A stretch of DNA of 64,000 bases from Terrabacter tumescens (lineage in GTDB: Bacteria; Actinomycetota; Actinomycetes; Actinomycetales; Dermatophilaceae). This document shows, piece after piece, positions 34,933-43,091 of this stretch; positions within the stretch are counted from its first letter, which is position 1, and every line of letters starts with the position of its first letter. Under the pieces are notes generated by a model that worked only from the letters and a program-made list of their open reading frames with translations, ran no database searches and was not told the DNA's origin. Made by a program: the position numbers and the translations under genes. The stretch covers positions 62,001 through 126,000 of the forward strand of contig NZ_BMNZ01000001.1 of assembly GCF_014646815.1 (NCBI RefSeq), read 5' to 3'.

Positions 34933-35937
34933 TCAGGCGGAGTCGGCGCGGTAGGTGCGGCGGTAGGCGAGCGGTGACACGCCGACGGCGGCCGCGAGGT
35001 GCTGGCGCAGCGACGCGCTCGTGCCGAAGCCGGCCGCCTCCGCGACGCGGTCGACGGGCAGGTCGGTCGTCTCGAGCAGGTGCCGGGCGCGGTCGACGCG
35101 CGCGCGGGCGAGCCACGCGCCCGCCGTCTCACCGGTCTCCTCGCGGAAGCGTCGGGTGAAGGTGCGCACGCTCATCCCGGCGTGACGGGCCAGGTCCGAC
35201 AGGCCGATCGGCTCGTCGAGGTGCTCGAGGACCCACACGCGGGTCGCGCCCGTGCCGGTGTCGGACTCGTCGGGCACGGGGCGGTCGATGAACTGCGCCT
35301 GCCCGCCGGCACGCCACGGCGCCACGACGGCTCCGCGGGCGACGCGGTTGGCGGCCTCGGTGCCGAGGTCGGAGCGCAGCACGTGCAGCAGCAGGTCGAT
35401 GCCGGCGGCGTTGCCGGCGGAGGTGAGCACGTCGCCGTGGTCGACGTAGAGCACGTCGGGGTCGAGCTGCACCTGGGGGAAGTGCCGACGGAACGCGTCG
35501 ACGTGGCACCAGTGCGTCGTGGCCCGGCGACCGTCGAGCTTGCCGAGCGCGGCGAGGACGAACGCGCCGGTGCAGATGGACAGCCAGCGCGCATCGGGTC
35601 GGGCGGTCGCGGCAAGGCGGTGCAGCTCGTCGGGCAACCGCCCGGTCTCGACGATGTCGCTGTTGATGCCCGGCACGACGACGGTGTCCGCGCGCGCGAG
35701 CTCGGAGTTCGGGTGGGTCGGCAGCACGGCATACCCCGCGGAGGTGGTCACGGGGCCGTCGTCGAGGGTCACGAGGCGCACGTCGTAGGGCGGTGCCGCT
35801 CCGGTCGGCGGGCCGGGCCACCCGGGGTCGAGCGCGCTGGCCCGCAGGAACCGGTGGGGCAGGCCGACCTCGAAGGCGATGGCTGTGTCGAGGGCGAGGA
35901 CGACGACGAGGTGGGGCCGTCCTGCTGCGTGTCGCAT
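34933..35937 (-). CDS. GlxA-family transcriptional regulator (DJ-1/PfpI plus AraC HTH)
   Basis: 334 residues. N-terminal DJ-1/PfpI domain (about 10-190) with WLSICTGAFVLAALGKLDGR and RATTHWCHVDAFRRHFP typical of GlxA proteins, and C-terminal AraC-type HTH (about 235-330) with LARHAGMSVRTFTRRFREET and VAEAAGFGTSASLRQHL. Such regulators often sense amines, betaines or similar compounds. It is divergent from the MFS gene at 36009 across a 71-bp gap, so probably controls it. Confidence 0.92.
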   Translation of the reverse strand: MRHAAGRPHLVVVLALDTAIAFEVGLPHRFLRASALDPGWPGPPTGAAPPYDVRLVTLDDGPVTTSAGYAVLPTHPNSELARADTVVVPGINSDIVETGRLPDELHRLAATARPDARWLSICTGAFVLAALGKLDGRRATTHWCHVDAFRRHFPQVQLDPDVLYVDHGDVLTSAGNAAGIDLLLHVLRSDLGTEAANRVARGAVVAPWRAGGQAQFIDRPVPDESDTGTGATRVWVLEHLDEPIGLSDLARHAGMSVRTFTRRFREETGETAGAWLARARVDRARHLLETTDLPVDRVAEAAGFGTSASLRQHLAAAVGVSPLAYRRTYRADSA

Positions 35938-36008
35938 GGCCAGATCCTTTCACATGATGTCCCTCCGGCCACTCGTTCGACCGATGGCGTATGCCGCAGG
36001 CTGGGCCC

Positions 36009-37385
36009 GTGAGCCTCACCGACCGACACTCCGCCGCCGACGACGCCCTCGGGGCCGGCTCCGGCGCATCGCTGCCCTCCGCCGCACGCCACCGTCTGCA
36101 CCCCGCGTGGTGGGTCGCGGTCGTCACCTTCCTGACGATCATCGGAGCGGCCGGATTCCGTTCGACGCCGGGCGTGCTCATGACGCCGCTGCACGACGAG
36201 TTCGGCTGGCCCATGGGCGTCATCGGCGGTGCGGTCTCGGTCAACCTCGTGCTCTTCGGCCTCGCTGCTCCCTTCTCCGCGGCGCTGATGGAGCGGCTCG
36301 GCATCCAGCGGGTCGTCGCCGTGGCGCTCGTCCTCGTCAGTGTCGGGTCGCTGCTGCCGGTCTGGATGTCGCAGTCGTGGCAGCTCGTGCTCTGCTGGGG
36401 GATCGTCGTCGGGATGGGCACCGGCGCCATGTCGATGGGGCTCGTCGCGACCGTGGCAGGTCGCTGGTTCGTCGAGCGGCGGGGCCTCGTGACGGGTGTG
36501 CTCACCGCGGCGGGCGCGACCGGCCAGCTCGTCTTCCTGCCCTTCCTCGCCTGGCTCGCGGGCCAGCACGGCTGGCGCAGCGCCGCCGTCGCGACCTCGG
36601 TGGCGGCCCTGGCGGTCGTGCCCCTCGTGGTGTGGAAGCTGCACGACCACCCGAGCGACCTCGGCATCACCTCCTACGGGGCGCCCGCCGGCACGTCGGT
36701 GACCCGGCCGCCCCGACCCACCGGACACCCGGCGCGGCTCGCCGTCGACACCCTGCGCCACGCCGCGCGCACCCGCGTCTTCTGGCTCCTCGCCGGCAGC
36801 TTCGCCGTCTGCGGCGCGTCGACCAACGGGCTCGTCGGCACCCACTTCATCCCGGCCGCCCACGACCACGGCATGCCGACGACCACCGCAGCCGGGCTGC
36901 TCGCGCTCGTCGGGGTCTTCGACGTCGTCGGCACCATCTTCTCCGGCTGGCTGACCGACCGGGTCGACCCGCGGGTCCTGCTCGCGGCGTACTACACGCT
37001 CCGCGGCGCCTCGCTCTTCCTGCTCCCGTCGCTCTTCAGCGACTCGATGCACGTCAACATGCTGGCCTTCGTGCTCTTCTACGGCCTCGACTGGGTCGCC
37101 ACGGTGCCTCCGACGATCGCCCTGTGCCGCAGCGCCTACGGCGAGCGGGCGCCCATCGTCTTCGGCTGGGTCTTCGCCTCGCACCAGCTCGGGGCGGCGG
37201 CCGCGGCCCTCGGCGCCGGGCTCGTGCGCGACCACCTCGGTGCCTACACGCTGGCCTGGTACGTCGCGGGGACCCTGTGCCTGGCCGCCGCCGGCATGTG
37301 CGTCGCGATCACGACCGCTCGTCTGTCAGATGCGTCACCTCGGCGCACGGACTCTGGCGCGGAGGCCGCACCGGCGGCACAGTGA
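36009..37385 (+). CDS. MFS transporter
   Basis: 458 residues from GTG 36009. Twelve predicted membrane segments in two halves, with LMERLGIQRVVAVALVLVSV after the second helix and GRWFVERRGLVTGVLTAAGA later, as in MFS carriers of the monocarboxylate/oxalate type. Divergent from the GlxA regulator, suggesting regulated uptake or efflux; substrate unknown. The 71-bp divergent gap contains one copy of the 16-mer CCGATGGCGTATGCCG at 35981-35996. Confidence 0.9.
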   Translation: MSLTDRHSAADDALGAGSGASLPSAARHRLHPAWWVAVVTFLTIIGAAGFRSTPGVLMTPLHDEFGWPMGVIGGAVSVNLVLFGLAAPFSAALMERLGIQRVVAVALVLVSVGSLLPVWMSQSWQLVLCWGIVVGMGTGAMSMGLVATVAGRWFVERRGLVTGVLTAAGATGQLVFLPFLAWLAGQHGWRSAAVATSVAALAVVPLVVWKLHDHPSDLGITSYGAPAGTSVTRPPRPTGHPARLAVDTLRHAARTRVFWLLAGSFAVCGASTNGLVGTHFIPAAHDHGMPTTTAAGLLALVGVFDVVGTIFSGWLTDRVDPRVLLAAYYTLRGASLFLLPSLFSDSMHVNMLAFVLFYGLDWVATVPPTIALCRSAYGERAPIVFGWVFASHQLGAAAAALGAGLVRDHLGAYTLAWYVAGTLCLAAAGMCVAITTARLSDASPRRTDSGAEAAPAAQ

Positions 37386-37389
37386 GGCC

Positions 37390-39315
37390 ATGAGCGAGCC
37401 CACGAGCGAAGGCGCTGCGACGGCATACCAGAACATCTACGACGCGAGTCTGCGCGACCCGGAAGGGTTCTGGCGCACGGCTGCCGAAGGCATCGACTGG
37501 GTGACGCCGCCGTCGCGGATCCTCGACGACTCGAGGCCGCCGTTCTACCGGTGGTACCCGGACGCCGAGCTCAACGTGTGCTTCAACGCCGTCGACCGCC
37601 ACGTCGCCGCGGGGCGTGGCGAGCAGGCGGCCATCCACTACGACTCGCCCGTCACGGGCACCAAGAGCACGATGACGTATGCCGTCCTGCTGGAGCGGGT
37701 GCGCGCCGTGGCCGGGGGCCTGCGCGGGCTCGGCGTCGGCAAGGGCGACCGGGTCGTCATCTACATGCCGATGGTGCCCGAGGCCGTCGTCGCGATGCTC
37801 GCCTGCGCCCGCATCGGCGCAATCCACTCAGTGGTCTTCGGCGGCTTCGCGCCGCAGGAGCTGGCGGCCCGCATCGACGACGCCGCCCCCAAGGTCGTGC
37901 TGTCGGCGTCGTGCGGTGTCGAGCCGAGCCGGGTCGTGCCCTACAAGCCGTTCCTCGACGAGGCCATCCGGCGCTCGGAGCACCAGCCTGAGCACTGCGT
38001 CGTCCTCCAGCGCGAGCAGCAGCCCGCCGAGCTGGGCGAGCGCGACATCGACTGGGCCGACTTCGAGTCCGGCGACGCGGCCCGGGCGGGCAGCGAGTGC
38101 GTGACGGTCGCCGCCACCGACCCGCTCTACATCCTCTACACCTCCGGCACGACGGGGAAGCCCAAGGGCATCTACCGCGACAGCGGGGGCTACGCCGTCG
38201 CGCTGCGCTGGTCGATGGCCAACATCTACGACGTCGCCCCCGGCGAGACGATGTTCACCGCCAGCGACGTCGGCTGGGTCGTCGGCCACTCCTACATCGT
38301 CTACGCCCCGCTGCTCACGGGCGCGACGACAGTGCTCTACGAAGGCAAGCCGGTCGGCACCCCGGACGCCGGCGCGTTCTGGCGCGTCATCGCCGAGTAC
38401 GGCGCGGTCTGCCTCTTCACCGCGCCGACGGCCTTCCGCGCCATCAAGAAGGACGACTCGACGGCGTCCAAGCTCGCCGAGCACGACCTGTCGCGCTTCC
38501 GCGCGCTCTTCCTCGCGGGGGAGCGGCTCGACCCAGACACCTACGAGTGGGCGTCCTCCGCCCTCAGCAAGCCGGTCATCGACAACTGGTGGCAGACCGA
38601 GACCGGGTGGCCGATCGCCTCCAACCCCAAGGGGATCGGGCTCCTGCCGATCAAGGCGGGATCACCGACTGTGGCCGTCCCCGGCTACGACGTGCAGGTC
38701 CTCGACGGCACCGGCGAGCCGGTCAAGCCCGGCGTCGAGGGTGCCATCTGCATCAAGCTGCCGATGCCGCCCGGCACCCTGCCCACGCTCTGGGGCGACG
38801 ACGACCGCTACGTCAGCTCCTACCTCTCGGCCTACCCCGGCTACTACCTGACCGGTGACGGCGGCTACCTCGACGAGGAGGGCTACCTCTACGTCATGGG
38901 CCGCACCGACGACGTGCTCAACGTCGCCGGGCACCGGCTGTCGACCGGGTCGCTCGAGGCCGCCCTCGCCGGGCACGAGGCGGTGGCGGAGTGTGCGGTC
39001 ATCGGTGTGCACGACGACCTCAAGGGCCAGGTCCCGCGGGCCCTCGTCGTGCTCAAGTCCGGCGTCGACGCCGAGGCCGACGGCGAGCGGATCAGGCGCG
39101 AGCTCGTCGCGCGGGTCCGTGCCGAGGTCGGCGCGGTGGCGGCCCTGCACCAGGTCGACATCGTGGCCGGGCTGCCCAAGACGCGGTCGGGCAAGATCCT
39201 GCGCAAGACGATGCGCGAGCTCGCCGACGGCAAGAGCCCGTCCGTCCCGGCGACGATCGAGGACGCCTCGGTCCTCGAGACCCTGACCCCGGTCCTGCGC
39301 GGTCCCGCCTCCTGA
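37390..39315 (+). CDS. prpE: Propionyl-CoA synthetase (acetyl-CoA synthetase family)
   Basis: 641 residues from ATG 37390, 4 bp after the MFS stop. AMP-forming acyl-CoA synthetase: N-terminal ACAS_N region (YQNIYDASLRDPEGFWRTAA), A3 motif LYILYTSGTTGKPKGIYRD, A5 region DNWWQTETGWPI, A8 GRTDDVLNVAGHRLSTGSLE and the catalytic Lys region LPKTRSGKILRKTMR. WWQTETGWPI and GIYRDSGGYAVAL favour propionyl-CoA synthetase (PrpE) over acetyl-CoA synthetase. Could work with the MFS carrier in short-chain acid use; no methylcitrate genes are in the window. Confidence 0.92.
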   Translation: MSEPTSEGAATAYQNIYDASLRDPEGFWRTAAEGIDWVTPPSRILDDSRPPFYRWYPDAELNVCFNAVDRHVAAGRGEQAAIHYDSPVTGTKSTMTYAVLLERVRAVAGGLRGLGVGKGDRVVIYMPMVPEAVVAMLACARIGAIHSVVFGGFAPQELAARIDDAAPKVVLSASCGVEPSRVVPYKPFLDEAIRRSEHQPEHCVVLQREQQPAELGERDIDWADFESGDAARAGSECVTVAATDPLYILYTSGTTGKPKGIYRDSGGYAVALRWSMANIYDVAPGETMFTASDVGWVVGHSYIVYAPLLTGATTVLYEGKPVGTPDAGAFWRVIAEYGAVCLFTAPTAFRAIKKDDSTASKLAEHDLSRFRALFLAGERLDPDTYEWASSALSKPVIDNWWQTETGWPIASNPKGIGLLPIKAGSPTVAVPGYDVQVLDGTGEPVKPGVEGAICIKLPMPPGTLPTLWGDDDRYVSSYLSAYPGYYLTGDGGYLDEEGYLYVMGRTDDVLNVAGHRLSTGSLEAALAGHEAVAECAVIGVHDDLKGQVPRALVVLKSGVDAEADGERIRRELVARVRAEVGAVAALHQVDIVAGLPKTRSGKILRKTMRELADGKSPSVPATIEDASVLETLTPVLRGPAS

Positions 39316-39330
39316 CGCCCCACCTCCCGC

Positions 39331-39400
39331 ACCGAACGCAGCGTTCGGTCTCGAACTCACTGTTCTAACAGCGCGTTCGGCACCGAACGCGGCGTTCGGT
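39331..39400. repeat. Palindromic cluster between convergent prpE and LOG genes
   Basis: Two 19-bp palindromes ACCGAACGCAGCGTTCGGT (39331-39349) and ACCGAACGCGGCGTTCGGT (39382-39400). A further half-site GCGTTCGG at 39373 gives an alternative hairpin with the second palindrome, and CTGTTCTAACAG (39360-39371) is a small palindrome between them. The gap is 122 bp and both flanking genes end here, so a bidirectional terminator is likely; a protein-binding array is also possible. Confidence 0.7.
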
Positions 39401-39403
39401 CAG

Positions 39404-39452
39404 GAAGTCGGGGAGTCGGGAGTCGGCAGTCAGGGAGTCAGGGAGTCGGGGG
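39404..39452 (-). repeat. Short tandem repeat of GACTCCC(T)
   Basis: On the minus strand about six units of 7-8 bp, variants of GACTCCC(T), run through the end of the LOG gene. The LOG stop codon (TGA at 39438-39440) is inside the repeat, so unit number changes could alter the protein's last residues (PPTP). Confidence 0.65.
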
Positions 39453-40553
39453 TCCGAGGAGGGGGAGGACCTCGTCGATGGAGTCGACGAGGTGGATGGC
39501 GTCCGCCATCGGGCGGCCGGCAGCGAGGGCCTGGACGGTCGCCCAGACCGGGACGCGCTCGGTCCAGTGCTCACGCCCGACGAGCACGAGCGGCGGCAGG
39601 GGAGCGTCGTCGGAGGCGTAGAAGAGCGGGGTGACGGCCTGGAAGACCTCCTGCACCGTCCCGGCGGCCCCGTCGAGCACGACGATCCCGCCGTTCGACC
39701 GCGCCAGCAGCCCCTCCTCGCGGATCGCGTTGGAGAAGTACTTGGCGATGACGTCGCAGAAGACGTTGGGCGGCTCGTGGCCGTAGAACCACGTCGGGAT
39801 GCCCAGTGACCGGGCGGACGGTCCCATCGTCTCCGTCGGGGCCTGGGGCTGGTCGCCCACGACGACGTCCCGGGCCGCGAGGGCGGTCGCGGCCCACGAG
39901 GTGACGTCGGGCCGGAAGCCCGGGACTCCGGCGATGTGGCCGATGGCGTCCTCGAGCGCTGCAGCGCTCCTGCACAGCGCGCCGAGGTTGGCCGCCTCCA
40001 TCGCGCCGGGACCGCCGCCGGTCGCGACGAGGTGCCCCTCCTCGGCAAGCGCGTGCCCCAGCTGCGCCGCGCCTGCGTATGCCGCTGAGTTCCGTTGCAG
40101 CGCATGGCCACCCATGATGCCCACCACCGATCTGCCCTGCACGAACTCGTCCAGCTCGTCGGTCACGGAGTCGTCGTGGATCGCCCGCACGAGGGTGCAG
40201 TAGGCGTCCGTGCGCAGCTGCGCGTCGACGAACCAGGCGTACGCACGGGCATCCGGTGTCGAGGAGTAGCCGTCCTCGAGACCGGCGTAGAGGTCCGACG
40301 GGAGGTAGAGCCCGCGCCACGGGTCGACCGGTGCGTCGGCCACGCCGGGGAAGATGATCGCGCCGCGGGTGAGGAGCAGCTCGGCCACCGGGACCGGGAC
40401 GGTGCCACCCAGCACGACGAGGCCGGTGAGGTCCCCGTGGGCCGCGAGGCGCGCGCCGTAGGTCGTGAGGTCGAGGCCCTGCAGGCGCAGGCCGCGCAGC
40501 GGTCCGTCGGAGTCGAGGTGGTCGTCCAGCTCGTCGAGCGTCTCGATCTCCAT
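39438..40553 (-). CDS. LOG family protein (long form)
   Basis: 371 residues against about 190 for typical LOG phosphoribohydrolases. An N-terminal region of about 135 residues (MEIETLDELDDHLDSDGPLR, then a repeat-like GLRLQGLDLT) precedes the Rossmann-like domain with VVGIMGGHALQRNS, ATGGGPGAMEAANLGA and VVLDGAAGTVQEVFQAVTP. The canonical PGGxGTxxE is altered to DGAAGTVQE, keeping G-T-x-x-E. LOG proteins cleave nucleoside 5'-monophosphates, as in cytokinin activation, and the long form resembles nucleosidases such as PpnN only loosely. Start ATG at 40553. Confidence 0.82.
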   Translation of the reverse strand: MEIETLDELDDHLDSDGPLRGLRLQGLDLTTYGARLAAHGDLTGLVVLGGTVPVPVAELLLTRGAIIFPGVADAPVDPWRGLYLPSDLYAGLEDGYSSTPDARAYAWFVDAQLRTDAYCTLVRAIHDDSVTDELDEFVQGRSVVGIMGGHALQRNSAAYAGAAQLGHALAEEGHLVATGGGPGAMEAANLGALCRSAAALEDAIGHIAGVPGFRPDVTSWAATALAARDVVVGDQPQAPTETMGPSARSLGIPTWFYGHEPPNVFCDVIAKYFSNAIREEGLLARSNGGIVVLDGAAGTVQEVFQAVTPLFYASDDAPLPPLVLVGREHWTERVPVWATVQALAAGRPMADAIHLVDSIDEVLPLLGPPTP

Positions 40554-40634
40554 CCGCCCATCCTGCCCCGCCGGGACGGCCGAGGAGCGGACCCGCTCGA
40601 CGCCACGCCCGCCGTCGCTGCAAGGATCACCGGC

Positions 40635-41573
40635 ATGGTCGGTGTGCTCGAGGGTTTCGCCACCATCGCGATCATCGTCGCGGTGGGGTGGCTCCTCGCC
40701 GACCGCCGCGTCCTAGACGACTCGGCGCAGGTCAACCTCTCGCGCCTCGCCTTCCACGTCGCCTCGCCTGCGCTGCTCCTGACCGTCATGCAGCGCACGT
40801 CGCTCGACGCTGTCCTGTCGGCGAACCTCGTGACGTCGCTCATCAGCTTCGCGCTCGTCGTGGGTCTCTACCTGCTCATCGCCCGGTTCCGTTGGGCGGG
40901 AGGGCCGCTCGGTTCACGGCTCATCGGCAGCCTCTCGGCGGCCTACGTCAACGCGGGCAACCTCGGCATCCCCATCGCGCTCTACGTCCTCGGCGACGTC
41001 GCGTGGGTGGCGCCGACGCTGCTCATGCAGCTGCTCATCATCACGCCCGTCTACATGGCGCTCTTCGACAGCGACGCGCGCGGTGAACGCCCGACCCTCG
41101 GCCGAAGTCTGCGGCGGATGTTCAGCAACCCGATCACGCTCGGTGCCGTCGCGGGCCTGCTCATCGCCGTGTTCGACATCGACCTGCCGCGCGTCGTCGC
41201 GGCGCCCATCGACCTGCTCGGTGCGATGGCCGTCCCCTCGATGCTCGTCGCCTTCGGCATCTCGCTGCGGCGCGGCCCGCGACCTGCGACCGGTCGCTCC
41301 GCGGGTCACGTGTGGACGATCGTCGGCCTCAAGACCCTGCTCATGCCCGCGATCGCGTTCGGCGTGGGTCTGGCGCTGGGCCTGCGCGGCGAGGCGCTGT
41401 TCGCCGTCGTCGTGACGGCTGCCCTCCCGACGGCGCAGAACATCTTCACGTATGCCGTCCGCTACCGGCGGGAGGTCAACCTCGCCCGCGACGTCATCTT
41501 CGTCAGCACGTTCGCCTCGGTGCCGGTGATCCTCGGGATCGCCGGGCTCTTCCACTGGCTCGCCGGCGTCTGA
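40635..41573 (+). CDS. AEC family transporter
   Basis: 312 residues from ATG 40635, divergent from the LOG gene (81-bp gap). Auxin-efflux-carrier fold with about ten membrane helices in two five-helix halves; SAAYVNAGNLGIPIALYVLG in helix 4 and AALPTAQNIFTYAVRY in helix 9 are the crossover regions with conserved Asn and Pro. Members move malonate, malate or other organic anions; substrate here unknown. Confidence 0.9.
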   Translation: MVGVLEGFATIAIIVAVGWLLADRRVLDDSAQVNLSRLAFHVASPALLLTVMQRTSLDAVLSANLVTSLISFALVVGLYLLIARFRWAGGPLGSRLIGSLSAAYVNAGNLGIPIALYVLGDVAWVAPTLLMQLLIITPVYMALFDSDARGERPTLGRSLRRMFSNPITLGAVAGLLIAVFDIDLPRVVAAPIDLLGAMAVPSMLVAFGISLRRGPRPATGRSAGHVWTIVGLKTLLMPAIAFGVGLALGLRGEALFAVVVTAALPTAQNIFTYAVRYRREVNLARDVIFVSTFASVPVILGIAGLFHWLAGV

Positions 41574-41585
41574 CCCGCGGGCCGC

Positions 41586-41957
41586 TCAGCCCCAGTTGGC
41601 GGCCTGGGTGAGGCAGAACGGGTGGCCGCTCGGGTCGAGCAGCACCCGCCACGTCTCTCCGGGCTGCTCGTCCGGGAGCGTCGCACCGGCCGCGACGCAG
41701 TCCGCCGCTGCGGCGTCGAGGTCCTCGACGGCGAGATCCAGGTGGAACTGCTTGCTGCCGTGGGCGTTCGGCCAGCCCGGTGCCTCGTGGTCGTCGACCA
41801 GACCGAGTCCCAGGGCGACTCCGGCAGGACCGGTCAGCATGGCGTACTCGTCCTGCAGGTGCGCGACCTCCCAGCCGAGCACCGTCGACCAGAAGGCGGC
41901 GTCCCGGCGGGCGTCCGAGCTGTCGAGGGTGAGCATCTTCAGGGCGGCGATGGCCAT
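41586..41957 (-). CDS. VOC family protein (glyoxalase/bleomycin-resistance-like)
   Basis: 123 residues from ATG 41957 (MAIAALKMLTLDSSDARRDA). Single VOC module pair: AAFWSTVLGWEV, QFHLDLAVEDLDAAAADCVA, LLDPSGHPFCLTQA. A longer frame to 42026 exists but the chosen ATG begins the fold. Convergent with the AEC gene (12-bp gap). Could be a small dioxygenase, isomerase or binding protein. Confidence 0.87.
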   Translation of the reverse strand: MAIAALKMLTLDSSDARRDAAFWSTVLGWEVAHLQDEYAMLTGPAGVALGLGLVDDHEAPGWPNAHGSKQFHLDLAVEDLDAAAADCVAAGATLPDEQPGETWRVLLDPSGHPFCLTQAANWG

Positions 41958-42091
41958 GGGGTCTGCCTTTCGTCGGTGACGGTGGGAGTCCAGCCTCGCC
42001 GGACCGGCCGTCCCCGTCTTGGACAAACCCGACAGGCTTCCGGACGGGGCTCCCCAGACAGGAGTCGCGGGACAGGGCTCCCGGGCAGACG

Positions 42092-42154
42092 CGCGCGGCG
42101 CCCGGTTCCGTGGCCCCGATCAGGTCGGGGACCGCGGGAACCGAGCGCCGCGCG
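42092..42154 (-). terminator. Long three-part hairpin after the Gly-rich protein gene
   Basis: Stem segments CGCGCGGCGC/GCGCCGCGCG (42092-42101 and 42145-42154), CGGTTCC/GGAACCG (42103-42109 and 42137-42143) and CCCCGA/TCGGGG (42114-42119 and 42125-42130), 23 bp paired in all. It lies 23 bp past the stop of the minus-strand Gly-rich gene. Very stable terminator candidate. Confidence 0.75.
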
Positions 42155-42177
42155 GGCGTGTGGCCTACGGAGTCCGG

Positions 42178-42897
42178 TCAGAACCCCCCGAAGTCACCAC
42201 CACCGAAGTCGCCGCCGAAGTCGCCCCCACCGCCGAAGTCGCCCCCACCGCCGAAGTCGCCGAAGTCGGAGCCGCCGGCGTCACCGCCGACATCTCCGCC
42301 CGCGTCGCCACCGGCGTCACCGCCGGCATCTCCGGAGTCGCCCGCGTCACCACCGGCGTCGGCGTTCGCGTCACCGGCCTCCTGGGCCTCGGGCGAGGAG
42401 TCGTAGCCTCCGAGCATCATGTCGGCCAGGGCCGAGCCGACGACGACGCCGGCGATGGTGCCGAGCATCGAGCCGGCGATCATGCCGCCCATCCCCATGC
42501 CGCCCATGCCGCCACGGCCACCACCGAAGGCGCCCTGGAGGTAGCCGGGTCGGCTCATCTCGGCGCGGGTCGCGCTGCGCGCGAGGTCGGCGGGCTGGTC
42601 GCTGCGCGGGCGCTCACCCTCGGGCAGGTCCTCGTTGAGGCGCTGGAGCACCATCTGGCGCTGCTCGGGCGAGAGCTTGGCGAAGGCTTCGGTGTGCACC
42701 TTCTCGATGTCCTCCGGCGGCGCGGTGCGCAGCAGGTACCTGTAGCGGGCGATGGCGCGCTCGTCCTCCGACGAGGCGCCGCCACGCGGCGCGGACACGG
42801 CGTAGGGCTGGCCGGTCGGCGGCTGGGCCTGCTGAGCCTGCTGGGGGCGCTGCTGCTGCAGCGGCTCACGGCCCAGCAGCTTGTCGAGGAATCCCAT
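42178..42897 (-). CDS. Hypothetical Gly/Asp-rich protein with repetitive C-terminus
   Basis: 239 residues from ATG 42897 (MGFLDKLLGREPLQQQRPQQ). A Gln/Pro-rich leader, then a conserved helical region about 40-115 (IARYRYLLRTAPPEDIEKVH, LSPEQRQMVLQRLNEDLPEG), a Gly/Met hydrophobic stretch (about 127-165, GGMGMGGMIAGSMLGTIAGV) and a tail of about 60 residues made of GGDAGGD and GGDFGG units. Similar proteins in actinobacteria carry unreliable names. No enzyme motif seen. The low-complexity tail suggests surface or condensate behaviour, which is speculation. Confidence 0.8.
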   Translation of the reverse strand: MGFLDKLLGREPLQQQRPQQAQQAQPPTGQPYAVSAPRGGASSEDERAIARYRYLLRTAPPEDIEKVHTEAFAKLSPEQRQMVLQRLNEDLPEGERPRSDQPADLARSATRAEMSRPGYLQGAFGGGRGGMGGMGMGGMIAGSMLGTIAGVVVGSALADMMLGGYDSSPEAQEAGDANADAGGDAGDSGDAGGDAGGDAGGDVGGDAGGSDFGDFGGGGDFGGGGDFGGDFGGGDFGGF

Positions 42898-43010
42898 GTC
42901 TTCTCCTTGGTCGGCGGTGCGTCGGCGTCGCACTCGTCGGATACCTACCCCAACGAACGGCGCCCACCAGCGTTCCGGCACGGCGCCGCCCGCGCCGCCA
43001 CCGGGAAACG

Positions 43011-43042
43011 CACGAAGCCACCCGCGAACGGGTGGCTTCGTG
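43011..43042 (-). terminator. Terminator of the class III aminotransferase
   Basis: Perfect 14-bp stem CACGAAGCCACCCG (43011-43024) and CGGGTGGCTTCGTG (43029-43042) with a CGAA tetraloop, 49 bp beyond the aminotransferase stop on the minus strand. It also lies between the starts and ends of two minus-strand genes. Confidence 0.82.
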
Positions 43043-43091
43043 GCCGGCGACACCCCCACGGCATACGCACGGAGTCAGGGAGGGCCAGGGG

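Noticed and set aside
39404-39452. CRISPR or VNTR-type array
   Set aside because: Units are 7-8 bp, imperfect and few; described as a short tandem repeat only.
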